Positions 59,353 through 64,000 of a DNA stretch of 64,000 bases are shown here, one piece after another. The notes below the pieces were generated by a model that saw nothing but the letters and a program-made list of their open reading frames with translations, searched no databases and was not told the origin of the DNA. Position 1 is the first letter of the stretch, and each line of letters starts with the position of its first letter. The translations under genes and the position numbers were made by a program. This DNA comes from JASGCL01 sp965262775 (GTDB lineage Bacteria > Pseudomonadota > Alphaproteobacteria > JASGCL01), in assembly GCA_965262775.1 (NCBI GenBank), contig CBDHFT010000001.1:434001-498000 (forward strand). Reading direction: 5' to 3'.

Positions 59353-59476
59353 GCCGTTTGCTAGGCTTCGCCCTAGAATCGAGATTTTCAGCTTTGAGAA
59401 TAAACCCCCAAAGGAATCTTAAGTTGCGGTGCGTAGCACCCAAGACTTTTCAGGTTTTTAATTTGGGGGCATTTAT
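59353..59476. repeat. Composite repeat left of the methyltransferase gene
   Basis: GCTAGGC-TTC-GCCCTAG (59359-59375), TTTTCAGCTTTGAG, then an outer inverted repeat AATAAACCCCCAAA (59399-59412) with TTTGGGGGCATTTATT (59462-59477) enclosing AAGTTGC-GGTGC-GTA-GCACC (59421-59440). The pieces recur at 26082 and 44256. The 112 bases between the tandem array and this element hold a CCCTTG-TGATA-CAAGAGAGGG hairpin. Confidence 0.7.
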
Positions 59477-59536
59477 TATTTTTGAATACTATAGAAAATA
59501 GTTGTCTAATGATTGAAAAAGCATTAAAAATGTAGA

Positions 59537-60778
59537 ATGTTAAACATTCAAAATCGCACCATCTATTGTCGCGATAATATAGATGTTTTGCGGGGTATCA
59601 ATTCCAATTCGATAGATTTAATTTATCTAGACCCACCATTTAATAAAAAGAAAGTTTTTACCGCGCCGATTGGCAGCAGTGCCGAGGGCGCAGAATTCAG
59701 CGATATATTTAGGGAAGAGGATATTAAAGACGAATGGGTAAAAGAAATTGAAGCCGATAATTACGAACTTCATTCATTGTTAAAAGGCATAAAAGATTTT
59801 AGCAACCAATATAATTATTGTTACTGCGTCTATATGGCCATTAGGCTGATAGAAATAGGGCGAATATTAAAAAATACTGGCAGTGTTTATTTGCATTGCG
59901 ACCCGACCATGAGCCATTATTTAAAATTGGTGATGGATTGCATTTTTGGTGAAAAGAATTTTAGGAATGAAATCGTATGGCATTATGACCAGGGCGCGAG
60001 GGGGAAAAATAATTTTGGCAAGAAACATGATATTATCTTTTGGTATAGCAAAACTGAAAATTATTTTTTTAATATAGAAAAGATTTTAGAACCATTTAAG
60101 TCTAAAATGACTGAATGGCGTTATACAAAAGGCGGGCAAAAAGGCAAAGAAATGCCATTAGGCAAAGTGCCATCTGACGTGTGGGATGTAAAATTTAATT
60201 CCATGGCAAAGGAACATACAGGCTACCCCACGCAAAAACCACTGGCCTTATTAGAAAGATTAATAAAGGCCAGTAGCAAAGAGGGCGACATGGTGCTTGA
60301 CCCATTTTGCGGTTGCGCCACCGCATGCGTGGCGGCTGAAAGTTTAGGTCGCAAATGGGTCGGGATTGATGTTAGTGTCAAAGCGTATGAATTGGTGAAA
60401 GAAAGATTGGGAAAAGCAAAACATGATATTATAAGTTGGGATAAAGAAATTCATTACAGCACCACCCCACCCAAAAGAACCGACGACGGTATCGGCGTAT
60501 CACTTAATGATGGTTATATCTACATCATATCTAACAAGGCTTTTCGTAAACAATTAAAGGTAGGGATTGCAAAAGACCCGCAAGCGCGGTTAAACAATTA
60601 TCAAACATCTGACCCAAAAAGAGGTTATAAGTTAGAAAAAACCCATCAGACAAAATTTAACGCGGTTATCGAGAAAATGATACACGAACATTATGAATCC
60701 CCTAACGAATGGGTAGCGACAGGAAATATTGAAGAAGTTTTTAATCTTATAAAAAAATTTGATAAGGAATTGAAATAA
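59537..60778 (+). CDS. Beta-class DNA methyltransferase fused to a GIY-YIG-like (T5orf172) domain
   Basis: A 413-residue AT-rich gene. Residues 1-300: amino-methyltransferase with catalytic LDPPFNKKKVF (DPPF 32-35) before the SAM-binding motif VLDPFCGCATACVAA (DPFCG 255-259). This order defines the beta class (N6-A or N4-C). Residues 325-413: GYIYIISN, then LKVGIAKDPQARLNNYQTSD and an EKMIHEHY helix, which match the T5orf172/Mug113 branch of the GIY-YIG nuclease fold. One polypeptide could therefore both modify and cut or bind DNA. No separate restriction gene is adjacent. Palindromic repeats flank the gene on both sides. Confidence 0.85.
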   Translation: MLNIQNRTIYCRDNIDVLRGINSNSIDLIYLDPPFNKKKVFTAPIGSSAEGAEFSDIFREEDIKDEWVKEIEADNYELHSLLKGIKDFSNQYNYCYCVYMAIRLIEIGRILKNTGSVYLHCDPTMSHYLKLVMDCIFGEKNFRNEIVWHYDQGARGKNNFGKKHDIIFWYSKTENYFFNIEKILEPFKSKMTEWRYTKGGQKGKEMPLGKVPSDVWDVKFNSMAKEHTGYPTQKPLALLERLIKASSKEGDMVLDPFCGCATACVAAESLGRKWVGIDVSVKAYELVKERLGKAKHDIISWDKEIHYSTTPPKRTDDGIGVSLNDGYIYIISNKAFRKQLKVGIAKDPQARLNNYQTSDPKRGYKLEKTHQTKFNAVIEKMIHEHYESPNEWVATGNIEEVFNLIKKFDKELK

Positions 60779-60825
60779 AAAATCTGCAATAACTCTTGTA
60801 GCTAGTAGCAAAAAGATTTTTATCA

Positions 60826-60863
60826 AAAAGCTGAAAAAGTCAGGTTCTAGGACTGCGTCCTAG
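60826..60863. repeat. Palindromic repeat right of the methyltransferase gene
   Basis: AGCTGAAAAAGTCAGGTT followed by CTAGGAC-TGC-GTCCTAG (60847-60863, 7 pairs). Read on the minus strand, the first part (CCTAGAACCTGACTTTTTCAG) matches the flank at 26715-26740 (CCTAGAACCAGACTTTACAG). Confidence 0.75.
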
Positions 60864-60927
60864 TTGCTTTTTTGTTTATTTTGGGATAGACAAACACAAT
60901 TATTTTATAAATATTATAAATAAAAAA

Positions 60928-62307
60928 ATGTCTCAAAGTAATTCAGCCAAAGAACGGGATATTGCTAATATTTTGCATCCCTACACCAACCTTGCGGCGC
61001 ATGAAACGCGGGGCCCAACCATCATCGAACAGGGTAAGGGCGTTTATGTCAAGGATAGCGAAGGCAAAGAATATATCGAAGGATTATCGGGCCTATGGTG
61101 CGCCTCGCTCGGCTATGGCCAAGAACGATTGATAAAGGCCGCCGAAAAACAATTGCGCGTTTTGCCCTATGGCCATTTGTTTGCCCACAAAAGTCACGAC
61201 CCCGCTATCGATTTGGCGGAAAAATTGGTCAACCTTGCCCCCAAAACACCCAACCGCATGGCCAAGGTATTTTTTGCATCCTCGGGTTCGGAAGCCGTCG
61301 ACAGCGCCATCAAAATAGTTTGGTATTATCACAATGCCATTGGCAAACCAAAGAAGAAGCTTATTCTGTCGCGCCACCATGGTTACCATGGGGTGACGGT
61401 GGCGGGGGCTTCGCTGACGGGTTTGCCCGCCCTGCATAAGGGTTTTGACCTGCCGATTATTCCCGTGAAGCACCTCACCGTGCCGCATTTTCCACGTTTG
61501 GGCAAAGACGGCGAAACCGAAGAACAATTTACCGACCGATTGATGGATGAAGTTAAGGCGGTGATTAAAGAAGTTGGCGCGGAAAATATCGGCGCGATGA
61601 TAGCCGAACCATTGCAAGGGGCGGGGGGCGTGATATTGCCACCCAAAGATTATTTCAAAAAACTGCAACCTATCTTGCAAGAAAATGATATTTTGTTGAT
61701 AGCCGATGAAGTCATCACGGGTTTTTGTCGCACGGGTAATTTTTGGGGGTCGGAAACCTACGGCATCAACCCTGACATCATGACCATGGCCAAGGCTTTG
61801 TCGGCGGCTTACCTGCCCATTTCGGCGGTGATGATAAATGAAAAATTGGCGGCACCGATTATTAAATTGGCGGGCGAATTGGCAACCTTTGGCACGGGCT
61901 TTACTTATGGCGGGCACCCCGTGTCTTGCGCCGTGGCCTTGGAAACCTTAAAAATTTATGAAGAAGAAAAAGTGCTGGACCATGTAAGGAAGCTAGCACC
62001 ACGGGTGCAACAACATTTGGCAACCTTGCGCGACCACCCGTTGGTTGGTAACACGCGCGGCGTTGGTTTAATCGGCGCGGTGGAATTATGGCAAGATAAA
62101 AAATCCAGGAAATTTTTTGCCCCCGAGCTGGCGGCCGCGGCGAAAGTTGCCGCCTTGGGCGAAAAACATGGGGTGATATTGCGCCCCTTGGTTTTTGATT
62201 CGGTGGCTTTCTGCCCGCCGTTAATTATTTCTGAAAAAGACCTGGACGAATTATTTAAACGTTTCACCGCGGCGTTGGACGAAGCCGTTTCTGTTCTTAA
62301 ACCTTAA
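60928..62307 (+). CDS. Class III aminotransferase (omega-amino acid:pyruvate type)
   Basis: PLP enzyme of 459 residues. LSGLWCASLGYG near residue 53, the PLP phosphate site SSGSEAVDSAIK near 113, HHGYHGVTVAG, the Asp-bearing IADEVITGFCRTG near 255, and the Lys region MAKALSAAYLPISAV near 289. Likely acts on beta-alanine, taurine, putrescine-like or other omega-amines with pyruvate as acceptor, but the sequence does not fix the substrate. It could feed from the amine oxidase pathway. Six bases separate it from hemA. Confidence 0.9.
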   Translation: MSQSNSAKERDIANILHPYTNLAAHETRGPTIIEQGKGVYVKDSEGKEYIEGLSGLWCASLGYGQERLIKAAEKQLRVLPYGHLFAHKSHDPAIDLAEKLVNLAPKTPNRMAKVFFASSGSEAVDSAIKIVWYYHNAIGKPKKKLILSRHHGYHGVTVAGASLTGLPALHKGFDLPIIPVKHLTVPHFPRLGKDGETEEQFTDRLMDEVKAVIKEVGAENIGAMIAEPLQGAGGVILPPKDYFKKLQPILQENDILLIADEVITGFCRTGNFWGSETYGINPDIMTMAKALSAAYLPISAVMINEKLAAPIIKLAGELATFGTGFTYGGHPVSCAVALETLKIYEEEKVLDHVRKLAPRVQQHLATLRDHPLVGNTRGVGLIGAVELWQDKKSRKFFAPELAAAAKVAALGEKHGVILRPLVFDSVAFCPPLIISEKDLDELFKRFTAALDEAVSVLKP

Positions 62308-62313
62308 ACCAAC

Positions 62314-63540
62314 ATGAGCATTGATTTCTTCGAGAATTCAATAAAAGAAACCCTCGTTAAAATAAAGAACGAGGGGCGTTATCGTGTGTTCGCCGATTTG
62401 CAACGCATCCCAAGCAAATTCCCGAAGGCCCTTTACCATAACAAACAGTGCGCGGAACGCGAAATAACCATATGGTGTTCCAACGATTATTTGGGCTTGG
62501 GGCAGGACCCACGGGTTATCGAAACCATGAAAGAGGCATTAGAAAAATATGGCACGGGGGCGGGCGGCACGCGCAACATCGCGGGGTCGCACCAATTGCA
62601 TCAGGCTTTGGAAGAAAAATTGGCGCAACATCATCACAAGCAACAGGCCTTGCTTTTTACCTCGGGCTATGTTGCCAACTTAACCGCCCTGTCGGCCTTA
62701 TCCGCCTTGAACCCCATTATTTATTCGGACGCCTTGAACCATAATTCGATGATAGCTGGCATGCGCTATGGCAAGGCCACCAAAAAAATATTTCCCCATA
62801 ACGACATGGTGGCGTTGGAAAAATTTTTGGCGGCCGACCATAAGGCCAACCCCGACCGCCCCAAAATCATCGCCTTTGAATCGGTTTATTCGATGGAGGC
62901 AACCTTTGGCAAGATAAAAGAAATCGTTGCCCTGGCAAAAAAATATTCGGCGATAACGTATCTTGATGAGGTTCATGCCGTTGGCTTGTATGGTGAAACG
63001 GGTGGCGGTTTGGCCGAACAATTGGGCGTGATGGATGAAATAGATATTATCCAAGGCACGCTGGGCAAAGCCCTGGGGCAAATTGGTGGTTATGTTGCGG
63101 GTAAGAAAGAAGTGATAGATTATATTCGGTCAATAGGTCATGGGTTTATTTTTACCACGTCCTTGCCGCCGCATGTTGTGGCGGGGGCGATGGCGGCACT
63201 TGATATTATTCGCACCACACCATTGTTGCGCCAACAATTAGCAACCCAAGCCAAATATTTACAAAATACTTTAGAAAAATTTAAAATCCCCAGCATGTCG
63301 TCGCAATGCCACATTGTGCCCGTGGTGATAGGTTCGGCAAATCAATGCAAGGTCATGACCGACAGAATGTTGGCACGCCACGATATTTATATTCAACCCA
63401 TTAATTTTCCCACCGTGCCGCGCGGGTCCGAACGTTTACGCCTGACCGCCAGTCCGTTGCATAACGATTCATTGATAGATGAATTGGTTGTTGCCTTGGA
63501 CAAAGAATGGCAAGATTTTCAATTGCCACGCTTGGCATAA
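62314..63540 (+). CDS. hemA: 5-aminolevulinate synthase
   Basis: Condenses glycine and succinyl-CoA to 5-aminolevulinate, the alphaproteobacterial (C4) route to heme. 408 residues. WCSNDYLGLG near residue 50, GTGAGGTRNIAGS near 81, YLDEVHAVGLYG, and the PLP lysine in GTLGKALGQIGGY near 249. This is one of the strongest taxonomic marks in the window. Probably cotranscribed with the aminotransferase. Confidence 0.97.
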   Translation: MSIDFFENSIKETLVKIKNEGRYRVFADLQRIPSKFPKALYHNKQCAEREITIWCSNDYLGLGQDPRVIETMKEALEKYGTGAGGTRNIAGSHQLHQALEEKLAQHHHKQQALLFTSGYVANLTALSALSALNPIIYSDALNHNSMIAGMRYGKATKKIFPHNDMVALEKFLAADHKANPDRPKIIAFESVYSMEATFGKIKEIVALAKKYSAITYLDEVHAVGLYGETGGGLAEQLGVMDEIDIIQGTLGKALGQIGGYVAGKKEVIDYIRSIGHGFIFTTSLPPHVVAGAMAALDIIRTTPLLRQQLATQAKYLQNTLEKFKIPSMSSQCHIVPVVIGSANQCKVMTDRMLARHDIYIQPINFPTVPRGSERLRLTASPLHNDSLIDELVVALDKEWQDFQLPRLA

Positions 63541-63648
63541 ACACCCCAATGTGATAATGTAGGTTGGTGTTGGCGCGATAAGACAATAGCCACATAGGAA
63601 CGGGCCTACAGCATTTTATTCTTCAGGCAATATCTTGATAAAAAAACC

Positions 63649-64000
63649 ATGGTAAAAAATATTGATGTTATTATTTCGGGCGGCGGCTTGGCGGGGCAAA
63701 CCCTGGCTTTGGCTTTGGCACAAAATAATTTGTCGGTTGCGTTGATAGAACGGGGCAAGATAGAAAAAACCTTGCAACCAAATTTCGACGGGCGGGCATC
63801 GGCCCTGTCCTTGGCGCCATTACAATTTTTGGCGCAATTGGGTTTGTGGCAAGAATTAAAAAATCACGCCACGCCCATCCATGATATTCGCATTGTCGAC
63901 GGCGATGTGTTGCGCGGCGCGTCGTCGCTGACCGCCCATTTTAACCACCGCGACATTGGGGCGGGGGCGGGGGGCAATCGCGCCCCTAGCTTGAATCTTT
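63649..64000 (+). CDS. ubiH: UbiH/UbiF-family FAD monooxygenase (5' part, runs off the window)
   Basis: Start ATG 63649 (MVKNIDVIISGGGLAGQTLA), open to the last base. The FAD motif is SGGGLAGQTLALAL, and the family segment DGRASALSLAPLQFL near residue 47 is the D-x-R-A-x-A-L motif of ubiquinone hydroxylases. Its role is an aromatic ring hydroxylation in ubiquinone synthesis, in line with ubiB at 13.2 kb. Which ring position it acts on cannot be told from the part seen. A Gly-rich insert (GAGAGGNRAPS) appears near the window end. Confidence 0.88.
   Translation, partial: MVKNIDVIISGGGLAGQTLALALAQNNLSVALIERGKIEKTLQPNFDGRASALSLAPLQFLAQLGLWQELKNHATPIHDIRIVDGDVLRGASSLTAHFNHRDIGAGAGGNRAPSLNL

Overview
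This window looks like a chromosome segment of an alphaproteobacterium of moderate GC content that is not a well-studied model. The evidence is a C4-pathway 5-aminolevulinate synthase (HemA) and several gene orders typical of the class: acpP-fabF-mltG-gmk, trpC-moaC, sdhE-mfd, tig-clpP-ppiD-trpE. ubiB and ubiH point to aerobic ubiquinone respiration. No species can be named from the sequence alone.

Layout. 1-5.5 kb: 3' part of a copper amine oxidase, a DUF488 gene, a DUF1289 gene and a large molybdenum formate dehydrogenase alpha subunit. 5.6-12.6 kb: clpX, lon (broken by a one-base insertion), trxA, trxB, an HU/IHF gene, dgkA. 12.5-16.7 kb: two small genes that arose by a tandem duplication beside ubiB, a fused folP-folK gene, and divergent folB. 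16.8-21.5 kb: gmk, mltG, fabF, acpP, allantoicase. 21.6-23.2 kb: trpC (frameshifted) and moaC. 23.3-26.0 kb: an AT-rich cassette of a zinc-ribbon protein, an EcoRI-type adenine methylase and a DUF262-HNH nuclease. 26.2-30.4 kb: mfd and sdhE. 30.5-31.8 kb: tRNA-Ile2 and three small exported proteins. 32.1-37.9 kb: a branched-chain-type ABC transporter operon (livK frameshifted) ending in a hydantoin/allantoin racemase. 38.4-48.0 kb: bamA, maeB, two small membrane proteins, yggS, ssb, infA, ychF, tpiA. 48.07-49.1 kb: a small structured RNA with its own promoter followed by a HEPN Abi_2 gene. 49.1-59.1 kb: tadA, a HAD nucleotidase, mutS, tRNA-Leu, tig, clpP, ppiD, trpE. 59.1-60.8 kb: tandem repeats and a DNA methyltransferase fused to a GIY-YIG-like domain. 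60.9-64 kb: a class III aminotransferase, hemA, and the start of ubiH.

The accessory story is the most interesting. Four AT-rich gene cassettes, three of them probably anti-phage or restriction functions, each lie beside copies of a short palindromic repeat family (cores GCCCTA...AGGGC and CTAGG...CCTAG). The same elements have entered coding sequence: they are translated in frame inside mfd, and they form the C-terminal codons of moaC and tadA. This resembles Rickettsia palindromic elements. The best candidate for an undescribed system is the small RNA plus HEPN Abi_2 pair at 48.07-49.1 kb.

Three single-base frameshifts (lon, livK, trpC) interrupt otherwise well-conserved genes. They may be real or assembly errors, and the DNA sequence alone cannot decide.
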